Source of the DNA: Psychrobacter coccoides | GTDB taxonomy: Bacteria; Pseudomonadota; Gammaproteobacteria; Pseudomonadales; Moraxellaceae | Reading direction: 5' to 3' | Assembly (NCBI RefSeq): GCF_017498085.1 | Contig: NZ_JAGBKM010000011.1 | Span: 1 to 64,000, forward strand | DNA: 64,000 nt | Shown: positions 38,234-47,212 of the stretch, one piece after another | How positions within the stretch are numbered: position 1 is the stretch's first letter | Layout of the letters: every line of letters begins with the position of its first letter | Notes under the pieces: model-generated | Databases searched by the model: none | Seen by the model: the letters and a program-made list of their open reading frames with translations, nothing else | Told to the model about the DNA's origin: nothing | Translations under genes and position numbers: made by a program

Positions 38234-38372
38234 GTAATATCAACCCCAGCCAATGACACTGATCAATCGCCAATGAACGTCATAATAATGGCATTGCTAT
38301 ATCTACAGCATGCCACAAAAGTAACCATGATGCGTTAAGGCGACAATAGCGGCATATATTGTGGATAGAATA

Positions 38373-39470
38373 ATGAAGATGAGCTTAAAAAAGATAGCAA
38401 AAGCACTGTTGATCACGACATTTAGTAGTGCAGTGCTGATGAGTGCTGCCCACGCCAATAATCCACTGCCTACCATAAAAGCCGATGCGCCCAATCGCTA
38501 TGTCGTCAAAAAGGGGGATACGCTATGGGATATATCTGGGCGTTATTTAGACCACCCATGGCGCTGGAAAGAAATCTGGGCCACCAATAAACAGATAAAA
38601 AACCCGCATCTTATCTATCCAGACGATATTCTTATTTTGTGTGTGATTCGAGGTAAGACTCTAGTCGGTGTCGATACAGGAGAAGGCTGCGCAGGTGTGG
38701 AAAAGCAGCTGACTGGTGACGTGGTTGCAAGCACAGTAACCATTACCTCTACAGCCAATAGTATATCTGCCATTCCGCGTTCAGCGATTCAGCACTGGTT
38801 GGATAAAAGCGTCATCGTTAATCCAGAAGACTTTAACACCACCCCTTATGTCTTGGCGTCTAAAAAACGCAATCTAATCACAGCCAGTGGGGATAAGATT
38901 TATACCAAAGGGGTGCCATTGATCGTTGGTCAGCGTTATGGTGTATATCGTGAAGGCGAAAGGTACGTCGATCCTAAGACTAAAGAGGTCATTGGTCTAG
39001 AAGTCACGCAAGTCGCCACAGGGGTGGTCACGAACGTGGCCGAGAATGGTGTGAGCAGTGTGCAACTCACTGACTCTTATGGTAAAGAGGTACGTGAGGG
39101 GGATCGCGTCTTTGTTGAGTTAGAAAACTCGATTCCGCCGATATTTTATCCAGAACCTGCATCTGTCAGTCGTGGCGGCCTGATCGTTCGTGTCATGGAT
39201 TCCATCAGCTCAGCGGCAAAAGGCAGTGTGGTAGCTATCAATTTAGGGAGCGCTCAAGGTGCTAAACCTGGTGATGTGCTAACGGTCTATCAAAGAGGCC
39301 CTTTAGTCCGTGACACTAAAGACAATGACACGCCAGTACGTCTGCCAAGTGAAGAGTCTGGCATGCTGATGGTGTTCAATACTTTTGATAATATCAGTTA
39401 TGCCTATGTCTTAAGCTCAGAGCTACCGTTAAATGTTGGCGATAAGCTGTTGCCACCGCCATATCTATAA
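38373..39470 (+). CDS. LysM-domain envelope protein
   Basis: A 365-residue exported protein. The N-terminal signal peptide (KKIAKALLITTFSSAVLMSAAHA) is followed by a LysM peptidoglycan-binding domain at about residues 40-90: RYVVKKGDTLWDISGRYLDHPWRWKE is its first half, with NPHLIYPDDILIL closing it. The remaining ~270 residues have no motif I recognise. I use the ATG at 38373 rather than a GTG 12 bases upstream. A LysM protein just before dprA is a conserved neighbourhood in Pseudomonas and Moraxellaceae. A role in cell-wall binding is inferred. Confidence 0.88.
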   Translation: MKMSLKKIAKALLITTFSSAVLMSAAHANNPLPTIKADAPNRYVVKKGDTLWDISGRYLDHPWRWKEIWATNKQIKNPHLIYPDDILILCVIRGKTLVGVDTGEGCAGVEKQLTGDVVASTVTITSTANSISAIPRSAIQHWLDKSVIVNPEDFNTTPYVLASKKRNLITASGDKIYTKGVPLIVGQRYGVYREGERYVDPKTKEVIGLEVTQVATGVVTNVAENGVSSVQLTDSYGKEVREGDRVFVELENSIPPIFYPEPASVSRGGLIVRVMDSISSAAKGSVVAINLGSAQGAKPGDVLTVYQRGPLVRDTKDNDTPVRLPSEESGMLMVFNTFDNISYAYVLSSELPLNVGDKLLPPPYL

Positions 39471-39532
39471 GCAACCATGATGTTCATTTACTGCTCAAAC
39501 CAAAGTAAATGAGCCACTATAAGCGATAAAAT

Positions 39533-40753
39533 ATGATATCAGACTCACCTCAGCTATCCATTGAGCAACGTGCAGTATTGGCGCTTTGGTATGAGGTGAA
39601 TGCATCATTATTTGCTTATTATAAGCTTATCAGCAGTTTTGGTAGTGCCCAGCTTGCTTGGCAAGCGACTGTAGAGGCTTGGCGGCAGTTGGGTATTCAC
39701 CATACCCACCTCAAGCGCCATGAACAGCCAGCCCAAACACAAGCCAGTATTGACAATATTGAGCAATCATTAGCCAAAAAGCGCTATGGGCTACTGTTTG
39801 CCAATCAGTCTGATTATCCTGCCCAACTGCTGCAGATCTATGACCCACCCCCAGTATTGTTTTATCGAGGCAATCGCGCTCGCCTGCAGCAAGCACAAAT
39901 CGCTATCGTCGGCAGCCGCAGGCCGACCACTCATGCCCAAAAAATTACTTTTGATATGGCGCAGTATTTGGCACAAGCAGGCTATATCGTTACCAGTGGT
40001 CTGGCGATGGGTGTCGATAAGCGTGCACATTTAGGGGCATTGACTCAAGCCAATCTGGAGTATCAAGGTCGTACCATTGGGGTAATGGGTACAGGAATCG
40101 ATGTCAACTATCCCAATCATCATGACCAACTGTTTGCACGGATTATCGATCAGGGCGGCTGTATCATTAGTGAGCTACTGCCGCATACGCCCCCACATAA
40201 ACACACCTTTCCACGGCGTAATCGATTGGTGGCAGGTCTTAGTTTAGCCACCATCGTGACCGAAGCTACCATTCATAGTGGCTCATTAATCACCGCAAGG
40301 TTGACCTCCGAACAAGGAAAGCAGGTCTTTGCTATTCCCAGTCATATCGATAACAGTAACGCTGAAGGTTGCCATCATTTGATACGTGAAGGCGCAACGT
40401 TGATTTATCATCCTCAGCAAGTCCTTGAGGATGTAAACAATCAATTGAGCTATGACAGCTCTACATACCAAAAAACCAACATGAGCCAAGCCTCCAACAC
40501 TGTAGAGACAGCCCGTCACTTTGCTGCAGCGACTGATCAGCCTTCAGTCTCTGATATTAAGCCTTCCGTGAGCGCTGTGGATGTGCCTGAGCATTTACAA
40601 ACTATTTACCAGCAGCTTGACTGGCATGGACAGGATTTAGATGCGCTACTACTAACCACCAAACTTGAGGCGCCGCAGTTGATTGGACAGTTGATGGAGC
40701 TTGAGTTATTGGGCATGATTAGTGTCCAAGGTGGACGCTATTTACGTCTCTAA
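39533..40753 (+). CDS. dprA: DNA processing protein DprA
   Basis: A 406-residue protein that binds incoming single-stranded DNA during natural transformation and loads RecA. The Rossmann-type core includes AIVGSRRPTTHAQ near residue 122, YIVTSGLAMGVDKRAHLGAL near 150, and the Gly-rich strand GVMGTGIDVNYP near 183. FPRRNRLVAGLS is near 223, and a C-terminal winged helix (ALLLTTKLEAPQLIGQLMEL) near 370. Low-complexity linkers separate the core and the C-terminal domain. It follows the LysM gene by 62 bases. With comM also present, the organism may be naturally competent. Confidence 0.95.
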   Translation: MISDSPQLSIEQRAVLALWYEVNASLFAYYKLISSFGSAQLAWQATVEAWRQLGIHHTHLKRHEQPAQTQASIDNIEQSLAKKRYGLLFANQSDYPAQLLQIYDPPPVLFYRGNRARLQQAQIAIVGSRRPTTHAQKITFDMAQYLAQAGYIVTSGLAMGVDKRAHLGALTQANLEYQGRTIGVMGTGIDVNYPNHHDQLFARIIDQGGCIISELLPHTPPHKHTFPRRNRLVAGLSLATIVTEATIHSGSLITARLTSEQGKQVFAIPSHIDNSNAEGCHHLIREGATLIYHPQQVLEDVNNQLSYDSSTYQKTNMSQASNTVETARHFAAATDQPSVSDIKPSVSAVDVPEHLQTIYQQLDWHGQDLDALLLTTKLEAPQLIGQLMELELLGMISVQGGRYLRL

Positions 40754-40882
40754 AACGGTGTTTTGCACCTCTAAAGCATGAGAGATACTGCACTTAGTGC
40801 TTTTAAATTTTACCATCCTAGTCTTGCCTTGCTCTGTGCTATTATGAGTGCCTAAAACTCATCCTTTCTAAAGCATCACGTC

Positions 40883-41512
40883 ATGAACCAACCTACACCA
40901 CTCACTACTGACTCAGTCGTTCAAGCTGCTACATGGCTTAGAGAAGGGCAGCTGCTCGCTTATCCAACCGAAAGCGTCTGGGGGATTGGCTGTGATCCTT
41001 ATAATCAAGCTGCCGTACAGCGTATTTTAGATATCAAGCAGCGGCCTATCGCCAAAGGCATGATTGTCATTACCGACAGTGCCGAGCGTTTGGCACCTTT
41101 ATTAGACGTTTTAGATGATGCTCAGCGTCAGCGTGTCACTGACAGCTGGCTGACAGACAGCCCTACTGAAGATTTACAATATCGGCAAGCGCATACTTGG
41201 CTACTGCCGATTCCTGAAGCGTATGCTAAGGTTATACCGGACTGGATAACTGGCCAGCACCCAACGGTAGCGGTAAGAGTGATTGCCCATCCACTGATAC
41301 GCCAGCTGTGTCAACAGATGGTCAGTAGCTACAATCCATTTGGGCTATTAGTTTCGACCAGTTGTAATCCATCAAGCCATCCACCTGCTAAGACGTTTAA
41401 TGATGCCTATGCTTATTTTGGTGAGCAAATTCGCTATTTACAAGCAGAGACCTTGGGCTATATCTTACCCAGCCAAATCAGTGATGCCATAACAGGAAAA
41501 GTCATTCGCTAA
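40883..41512 (+). CDS. tsaC: Threonylcarbamoyl-AMP synthase (TsaC/YrdC family)
   Basis: A 209-residue enzyme making threonylcarbamoyl-AMP for t6A37 of ANN-decoding tRNAs. Conserved segments are AYPTESVWGIGCDPYN near residue 30, IKQRPIAKGMIVI near residue 52, VAVRVIAHP near 130 and LLVSTSCNPSSHPPAKT near 155. It is slightly longer than E. coli TsaC (190) and lacks a Sua5 C-terminal domain. It lies 129 bases after dprA on the same strand, the usual order. Confidence 0.93.
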   Translation: MNQPTPLTTDSVVQAATWLREGQLLAYPTESVWGIGCDPYNQAAVQRILDIKQRPIAKGMIVITDSAERLAPLLDVLDDAQRQRVTDSWLTDSPTEDLQYRQAHTWLLPIPEAYAKVIPDWITGQHPTVAVRVIAHPLIRQLCQQMVSSYNPFGLLVSTSCNPSSHPPAKTFNDAYAYFGEQIRYLQAETLGYILPSQISDAITGKVIR

Positions 41513-41669
41513 TGAGAATAGATAAGTTCTAAAAGTTTATCTAATGTAATGATATGGCTTTACCAAAAGTATGTAAAAGTCGTTTTGCTATCACTGCCAA
41601 AAAATAAGACGATAGTGATAAAGGGTAGAATTGAAATAAACGATAAGTCACAAGTGCAGGGAGCAAGGT

Positions 41670-42644
41670 ATGAATATTCTCATTAGCGGTGGTTCAGGTT
41701 TTTTAGGCAGCGCCTTTAGTCGTGAGTTAATGACACGTTATCGTGCGCAAAATAAAGAGCTACATATTACTTGGTTGACCCGTGACAGTAGTCAAGCGCA
41801 TCCCGACGGTGTCAACATGATGACATATAATGAGCTTGCGAAGACCGATAAAGGGTTTGATGTTATTTTAAATCTAGCAGGCGCTGGTATTGCTGATAAG
41901 CGCTGGAGCGACGAGCGCAAAGAAACGTTACTTGCCAGCCGTGTCAAACCCACCGAGTCGCTACTTGAGTTCATCGCACGCAGTAGCAGCAAACCTAAAC
42001 TGCTGGTCAGTGGCTCAGCAGTTGGTTGGTATGGTACCCAAGGTAATAAACCCTTGACCGAAAGCAGTGGTTATGAGACTGACTTTTCGCATAGATTATG
42101 TGACGAGTGGGAGCAATTGGCGCTACAAGCGACAGAGTATGACGTACCAGTAGTGATCGTACGCACAGGCATTGTCATTCATCCTGATGGTGGCATGATT
42201 GGTAAGTTGCTACTACCATTTAAAATGGGCGTTGGCGGACAATTGGGTGATGGCAAACAAGTCATGAGCTGGATCAGTCGTGAGGACTGGGTCGGGGCGG
42301 CTATCTTTGTCATTGAAAAGCATCTTGCTCATAGCAATAGCCAGACGATACAGGATGCTTCGCTAAATAATGTATTAACAACGTCAAGTAATACGCCGGC
42401 AGTGGTTTATAACCTAACGGCGCCTAACCCTGTGACCAACTATACATTTACTAAGGCGCTCGGATCGTGGCTCAATCGTCCAACGATATTCACGTTACCA
42501 GAGTTTTTACTCAAGCTACTGTTCGGTGAGATGTCGACTTTATTGATTGATGGGCAAAAAGTACTGCCACAAGCTTTACTTGATGCGGGCTACGAGTTTA
42601 AGCAGCCAACTCTTAAGCAGGCGCTAGAAGAGCAAGCTTCCTAA
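41670..42644 (+). CDS. TIGR01777-family NAD(P)-dependent epimerase (YfcH-like)
   Basis: A 324-residue atypical short-chain dehydrogenase. The N-terminal nucleotide-binding motif is ILISGGSGFLGSAF. NLAGAGIADKRWSDERKE near residue 68 and SGSAVGWYGTQG near 115 are signature blocks of TIGR01777 proteins, and ISREDWVGA follows near 205. The family's function is unsettled; a link to cell division or envelope has been suggested from its older name SulA. AGGGAGCAAGGT precedes the ATG. It has no clear operon partner. Confidence 0.9.
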   Translation: MNILISGGSGFLGSAFSRELMTRYRAQNKELHITWLTRDSSQAHPDGVNMMTYNELAKTDKGFDVILNLAGAGIADKRWSDERKETLLASRVKPTESLLEFIARSSSKPKLLVSGSAVGWYGTQGNKPLTESSGYETDFSHRLCDEWEQLALQATEYDVPVVIVRTGIVIHPDGGMIGKLLLPFKMGVGGQLGDGKQVMSWISREDWVGAAIFVIEKHLAHSNSQTIQDASLNNVLTTSSNTPAVVYNLTAPNPVTNYTFTKALGSWLNRPTIFTLPEFLLKLLFGEMSTLLIDGQKVLPQALLDAGYEFKQPTLKQALEEQAS

Positions 42645-42655
42645 GATATAGCATG

Positions 42656-42669
42656 GTTTCATGTGAAAC
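42656..42669. promoter_or_regulatory. parS: parS site (TG variant), intergenic
   Basis: GTTTCATGTGAAAC, extended on the right by A. It is the rightmost of the nine sites, about 20 kb right of the candidate oriC and 12 bases after the epimerase stop codon. Confidence 0.82.
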
Positions 42670-42694
42670 AATGACAGCACACAAGTAAAATTTC

Positions 42695-42751
42695 TATCAG
42701 TAGCACACTCAATAGCGTCATCACCGTTTTATTTTTAACTGACTGTATGAA
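42695..42751 (-). repeat. Dispersed repeat fragment (TACTGG family, flank module)
   Basis: Read on the minus strand: ACAGTCAGTTAAAAATAAAAC, then GTGTGCTACTGATA. It matches the module ahead of the full copy at 63852-63992 and the fragment at 49261-49316. Confidence 0.5.
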
Positions 42752-42836
42752 GTTTTTATGGAATCAATCCGTATGTATTTAGCGTATAAGGGTTTTGGCG
42801 TAAGATAGCGACACCTTTATTTGATTAGATCTTATT

Positions 42837-43910
42837 ATGTGGTTATTTATCCTCTTTACCCAAGCACTGATCATCATGACCAGTGTTATTCTTTGGTGGT
42901 TTTTTCAGCCACGTCGAACTTTTAGTAGAGTTGGTCTTATCTCTGCTGTCTTTTTGGTCAATAATGTCGCCTTGGTTTATGGGCTGACTGAGTTTTGGTA
43001 TGAGCGCTTTCATGTCTATTTGGTGATCAGTATCCTGCAAGGGTTTATGCTATATGCGGTGGTGATAGCCGCTATTGGTTGGCTGGTTTTTTATCTGTTA
43101 TTTCGGCAGTTTTTATCTCCCAAACGGGTACGCTCGTTTGCTGTCGTTGTGTATATAGGGATTACTGGCTTAGCCGTATTTAATGCTTATTCGCCAGTGG
43201 TACATCATTTGACGGTGACGACAGACAAGCCACTTGAGAAGCCAATGGATATTGCGCTTGTTTCTGATACACATTTAGGTAGATGGTTTGGTAATCGTCA
43301 AATAGATAAGCTGGTTCGTATCATCGATGATCAAAGTCCGGATGTGGTGGTTATCGCTGGCGATATTATGAATGACACCACCATCGCCTATGACAATACC
43401 AATATGCATGAGCGTTTGTCGAAGCTAAAGGCACCGCTTGGCGTTTATGCTACCTTGGGCAATCATGACTATCGTGGTTATAATGAGCAAATAACCCAAG
43501 CGGTCGAGGCGGCAGGTATCAAAGCGCTCGATAATGAAAGTGTCTTACTCAATGACTCAGTATGGTTGATTGGGCGTTCAGATGATGTCGATCAAACTCG
43601 ATTGTCAGCAACGGAGCTACTCACGCAGGTCGACGCTGCTAAACCAGTGGTGTTTTTAGAGCATCGTCCTGACGGCATCAAAGAGATAAGCCCATTGCCT
43701 GTCGATTTACACCTATCTGGGCATACGCATGGTGGACAGATATTTCCACTGACGACGCTGATGAGGTGGTTTAAGCCGTTGGCTCATGGCAACAAGACTA
43801 TAGAAGACACGCAGTTTTTGGTGACCTCAGGCTATGGGTTTGGCCCTGTACCTTTTCGCCTAGGGACACGCTCTGAGATATGGATAGTGACCTTGCAGCA
43901 AGCTGTCTAA
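42837..43910 (+). CDS. Membrane-anchored metallophosphoesterase (YkuE/YaeI type)
   Basis: A 357-residue protein with about four N-terminal hydrophobic helices (residues 5-125) followed by a calcineurin-like phosphoesterase domain. Metal ligands are visible in ALVSDTHLGRW near residue 142, VIAGDIMND near 178, ATLGNHDY near 210 and LSGHTHGGQIFP near 295. Related proteins remove lipid A or UDP-diacylglucosamine phosphates or act on unknown phosphodiesters; the substrate is not inferable. A single-gene unit, with a dispersed repeat upstream. Confidence 0.9.
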   Translation: MWLFILFTQALIIMTSVILWWFFQPRRTFSRVGLISAVFLVNNVALVYGLTEFWYERFHVYLVISILQGFMLYAVVIAAIGWLVFYLLFRQFLSPKRVRSFAVVVYIGITGLAVFNAYSPVVHHLTVTTDKPLEKPMDIALVSDTHLGRWFGNRQIDKLVRIIDDQSPDVVVIAGDIMNDTTIAYDNTNMHERLSKLKAPLGVYATLGNHDYRGYNEQITQAVEAAGIKALDNESVLLNDSVWLIGRSDDVDQTRLSATELLTQVDAAKPVVFLEHRPDGIKEISPLPVDLHLSGHTHGGQIFPLTTLMRWFKPLAHGNKTIEDTQFLVTSGYGFGPVPFRLGTRSEIWIVTLQQAV

Positions 43911-44045
43911 TCAGACAGCCTGTACAGTTACAAATAAGAGAGATAGATAATAGATGTGCTTATTTAAAAATCACCGAGCGGTCAAAAAAGACCTGCAGTG
44001 TCAGTGATATTTGCAGAAAGAGGAATAATCTTTAATAAGTAAGGA

Positions 44046-44228
44046 TTAAATGCCAGCGGCTGATTTAAAGGCTGCTTCGTCATAGTCTTCGCTATGCGTG
44101 ACGACAATAGTACCTTGATCTATATTAACGTTGACCCATTTTACACCTTGTACACTTTCAGTATCAGCAACTAATTGATCAGCAGCATCCTTGCTAGTGA
44201 CTTGAGCTTGGTAAGATGTTTGCGGCAT
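44046..44228 (-). CDS. Small HMA-like protein lacking the metal-binding cysteines
   Basis: A 60-residue protein, MPQTSYQAQVTSKDAADQLV..., whose strand/helix pattern (SVQGVKWVNVNIDQGTIVV then YDEAAFKSAAGI) fits the heavy-metal-associated domain. It contains no cysteine, so the CxxC motif that binds Cu+ in this family is absent. GGAGAG lies 6 bases before the ATG, which supports it being a real gene. It stands alone between a metallophosphoesterase and an HSL-type hydrolase. Function unknown; the fold is inferred by eye only. Confidence 0.7.
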   Translation of the reverse strand: MPQTSYQAQVTSKDAADQLVADTESVQGVKWVNVNIDQGTIVVTHSEDYDEAAFKSAAGI

Positions 44229-44401
44229 TGGTCTCTCCAGTAGGTTTTTTGGTAAGTAGTACCTTAATAGCTGATTGGTCAGTATTAATATGTACGTCGA
44301 GGAAGTTATAAAAGTAGCAAAAGACGGCGGTTCTGTAAATAAGCCATTTTGCCTCCCCAGTGTCCTTCTATAGGCTTAGCAATTTTTTATGATAACTTTG
44401 T

Positions 44402-45844
44402 TTAGAGGGAGTTTGCTGATGATGATAAGCCGCTTTTCTCTTTTTTGATTAACCGTCTAGCGAAGTTACTAAAGCCTTCAATGATATGTTTGGTTTCATC
44501 ACCCAGTTTTTTATGCACGCTCATCAAGTTGATAAAGCCGTGCGGCGCACCAAGCACGATGTGCGTCTTAACCTTAACCCCATGACTGTGCAACTGTTTG
44601 GCGTAAGCGAAGGCTTCGTCACGTAACACATCTAGCTCTGCTGTCACCACATAAGTGGGACATACATGGTCGTTATTGCCAAACATTGGCGAGTTAAGAA
44701 CATGCTGGCGGGGTAGAGGGCTATGGTCCAAACAAGCCGCATCAAATATCGCAACATCCTCATGCTCTAATAATAAACCTTCGCCATATAGCTCCCAACT
44801 CGGATAGTCATTCTCAACATCAGTGACTGGATACAACAGCAGTTGTGCCAGCGGGGAAGGCAGCGCTTTTAATAGGTCAAAGGTTGTTTGACCATCAGCG
44901 CCCAAGTCAGCCCAAGCTTCTTCTGTTGGTGTACTCACCTGCTGCGCAATCAAAGTCGACAACCCACCTCCCGCACTATCGCCAGCTATGACAATACGAT
45001 CGGGTGAGGCCCCAAGACTATGACAGTTTTTAACAACCCAACTATAAGCGTGGATACAGTCTCTTAATGCTGCTGGAGAGGGGTGCTCTGGTGCCAAGCG
45101 ATAATCAACACTAACGATCGGCCAGCCTGTTTGGGCACAGACGCTGTGACAAAACTCATGATGCGTATCGACATCACCAATACAAAAACCGCCACCGTGA
45201 AAAAATAACATCACTATCTCATCAGGATTGTAGAGGCTGTCTGTAGTAGTACGCACGGTCTGATTGCGAAAGTCTACCTGCTCAGCACCTGCGTGATAAC
45301 AACGCACTCTCATACTGCCGTTGTCAGCATTGACAATGGTTTCATCTTGCCAGTTCACCTGCGATGGCTTTTTTTTGGACGCGCACTTTAGCGGGCTCAG
45401 ATTATGTTTGATCGGAGAGGTCGCTTTTCGCCAAACTTGTGGCGACTGCATGGCCACGGCGTCAACAGCAAACTTTTTGCGCAGCTCGGCCATCTGTGAT
45501 ATTTGCAACGGTTTTTTTAGCTTACTATTGACAGCGAGTATTAAGCGCAAATGGGCGTCAACGTGTAAGTACTGTTTGGAGGTTGGGCCATCTAAATATT
45601 CAATCAAGCTATTGAGTAATGGCGTAGGCAAGTGGCCTAAACTTTTCATCACATAATGCAAAGTGTGCTTCCGATAATCAGCGATAGGGCCGTAGTTATA
45701 GATCTTGTCTTTAATAGATTTCGCCTCATCGAGGTGACTTATCTCATCTGTATCATTTCTAAGGCGACCTAAAGCGGTCAGATCAAAAGCTTCCATTATT
45801 TTATTTAGCAGGGTGTTCAACGGTATTGCTGGTAAGTTAGACAT
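44402..45844 (-). CDS. Alpha/beta hydrolase, hormone-sensitive-lipase family
   Basis: A 480-residue esterase/lipase. The oxyanion motif FFHGGGFCIGDVDTHH is near residue 215. The nucleophile elbow is GDSAGGGLSTL near 290. The catalytic acid is probably in TAELDVLRDEAFAYA near residue 410 and the His in APHGFINLM near 440. The first ~180 residues precede the catalytic domain and have no motif I recognise; the whole is much longer than typical HSL-type esterases (about 310). I place the start at the ATG at 45844, because AGAGGTG lies just upstream of it, rather than at 45856. It probably hydrolyses short- or medium-chain esters. Confidence 0.88.
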   Translation of the reverse strand: MSNLPAIPLNTLLNKIMEAFDLTALGRLRNDTDEISHLDEAKSIKDKIYNYGPIADYRKHTLHYVMKSLGHLPTPLLNSLIEYLDGPTSKQYLHVDAHLRLILAVNSKLKKPLQISQMAELRKKFAVDAVAMQSPQVWRKATSPIKHNLSPLKCASKKKPSQVNWQDETIVNADNGSMRVRCYHAGAEQVDFRNQTVRTTTDSLYNPDEIVMLFFHGGGFCIGDVDTHHEFCHSVCAQTGWPIVSVDYRLAPEHPSPAALRDCIHAYSWVVKNCHSLGASPDRIVIAGDSAGGGLSTLIAQQVSTPTEEAWADLGADGQTTFDLLKALPSPLAQLLLYPVTDVENDYPSWELYGEGLLLEHEDVAIFDAACLDHSPLPRQHVLNSPMFGNNDHVCPTYVVTAELDVLRDEAFAYAKQLHSHGVKVKTHIVLGAPHGFINLMSVHKKLGDETKHIIEGFSNFARRLIKKEKSGLSSSANSL

Positions 45845-46280
45845 AACACCTCTCATAAATTTTCATTGATAGCAGCCGTTATTTTCATTGTCAGCTATAT
45901 TATTAGAAATGATAGTAAGACAATAAGTCATAAGTTTGCGTATTATTTAGTAATCATTTAGATAGCGAAGGTAAAAAATCTGGAATAGGTAAGGTGTTCT
46001 TGTGTTTTTTGTTGTTGTATGTACACGTTGACTGGTCTGAAACTTAGTATTGGTTAAAAATCGTACAGTATAATCATGCAACAAGAAAAATACCTGTGGT
46101 TTAGGCTTGAAATTCAGGCGCACTACCTTTATCAATCAGCTATTAGCCAATGTAGTACTAAACCTCTGTCCTATTCAATCACTGTACTACATACATTGGC
46201 ATCCAAAACAACTAAGTATCGATGAGATTGTTCAACAGATCCGAGATTCATAAGCGATTAAAATCAAAAAAGGAGTGACC
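45845..46280. other. Divergent spacer between hydrolase and grpE
   Basis: About 435 AT-rich bases with no convincing gene; a 62-codon minus-strand frame at 45947-46135 lacks support. It should hold promoters of both neighbours. CTTGAAA at 46106-46112 resembles a heat-shock -35 element for grpE, but I see no clear partner -10 at proper spacing. Confidence 0.4.
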
Positions 46281-46886
46281 ATGAGCGAGCAAAATCCTAA
46301 TCATGAGTATGACACAAAAAACCCAAAAGCAGCACAAAGCAACATTGAGAGTGAAGACAGTGTGTTAGCAGAAACGCTGGATGAGTTTGATCCACAAAAT
46401 AACTCAGGCGAAGACGCAACGATCAAAAATGAGATAGACATTGATGTTTTTGAGGCTCGTATTGCTGAGCTAGAAGGTGAGGTCAAACAAGCCCGTGAGA
46501 CCACTGCTAGAGCGAATGCAGAAGCCTATAATGCACAAAAACGCATGGAACAAGAGGCTGATAAGAGCAAAAAATTTGCGCTGCAAAAATTTGCCAAAGA
46601 ATTGCTAGAAGTCGTCGATAACCTTGAGCGTGCCATTGAAAACGCTGACGAAAAAGACCCTGTTGCCGAAGGCGTCAAGCTAACACACAAAGCGCTATTA
46701 GATGTTTTAAATAAAAACGGTGTTGAGGTTATCGATCCTCAAGATGAGAAATTTAACGCTGACTTTCATGAAGCGGTTGGAATCGATCCCGATGCGGAAG
46801 CAGACACGGTCGGTACAGTCTTGCAAAAAGGCTATAGCTTAAACGGTCGCTTACTGCGTCCCGCTATGGTTCGCGTCGGCCAATAA
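46281..46886 (+). CDS. grpE: Nucleotide exchange factor GrpE
   Basis: A 201-residue cochaperone that releases ADP from DnaK. The acidic, disordered N-terminus (about 55 residues) is followed by a long coiled coil (ARIAELEGEVKQARETTARA near residue 56). The C-terminal beta domain has GVEVIDPQDEKFNADFHEAV near residue 150 and VLQKGYSLNGRLLRPAMVRV at the end. AAAGGAGTGACC lies directly upstream of the ATG at 46281, which I prefer to the GTG six bases earlier. dnaK follows after 326 bases. Confidence 0.95.
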   Translation: MSEQNPNHEYDTKNPKAAQSNIESEDSVLAETLDEFDPQNNSGEDATIKNEIDIDVFEARIAELEGEVKQARETTARANAEAYNAQKRMEQEADKSKKFALQKFAKELLEVVDNLERAIENADEKDPVAEGVKLTHKALLDVLNKNGVEVIDPQDEKFNADFHEAVGIDPDAEADTVGTVLQKGYSLNGRLLRPAMVRVGQ

Positions 46887-47212
46887 GGCAAGCTCATAAG
46901 CTTGGCTAACAAGTGAGATTAGCAAAGAAAATAAGCGAATAAACCTTATTAAAAGTGAGGGTATTCACAAAAGTTCACACAAAAGCAGATTTTTGCGTTG
47001 ATCTTGACTTGAAAAACCATAGGCTTAAACCGATATAAAGCAACAAGTAACTGCTTGTAAACTGGTTAGATGAATCTATTGATATGAGTTTAAGAACATT
47101 GATATGAATTTTGAAAGCTCAGTTTTAAGGCGGATAGACAGTTTAGCCAGTGTGGCTGGCTAGTAAATAATACAAACATGAACCTATCAAAATAAATCTG
47201 GAGTAATGAATT
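46887..47212. other. grpE-dnaK spacer
   Basis: 326 bases without a gene. It holds a candidate heat-shock promoter for dnaK (47008-47036) and ends with CTGGAG upstream of the dnaK ATG. No terminator hairpin is obvious after grpE. Confidence 0.4.
47008..47036 (+). promoter_or_regulatory. Candidate sigma-32 (heat-shock) promoter for dnaK
   Basis: CTTGAAA (47008-47014) matches the sigma-32 -35 consensus, and CCGATAT (47030-47036) resembles its -10 (CCCATNT) at a 15-base spacing. About 175 bases upstream of dnaK, leaving a long leader. Confidence 0.45.

Larger units (their letters stand above)
37907..38372. other. thrC-lysM spacer: MITE-like element plus a stem-loop
   Basis: It contains the full 169-bp repeat (37910-38078) and a 9-bp stem-loop at 38196-38233. 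The rest is AT-rich with no convincing gene and should hold the promoter of the LysM gene. Confidence 0.5.

Noticed and set aside
38217-38339. 40-codon open frame between the MITE-like element and the LysM gene
   Set aside because: No ribosome site, no recognisable sequence, and it overlaps an inverted repeat.
45947-46135. 62-codon minus-strand frame upstream of grpE
   Set aside because: No ribosome site and unlikely composition for a protein gene; probably chance in AT-rich spacer.
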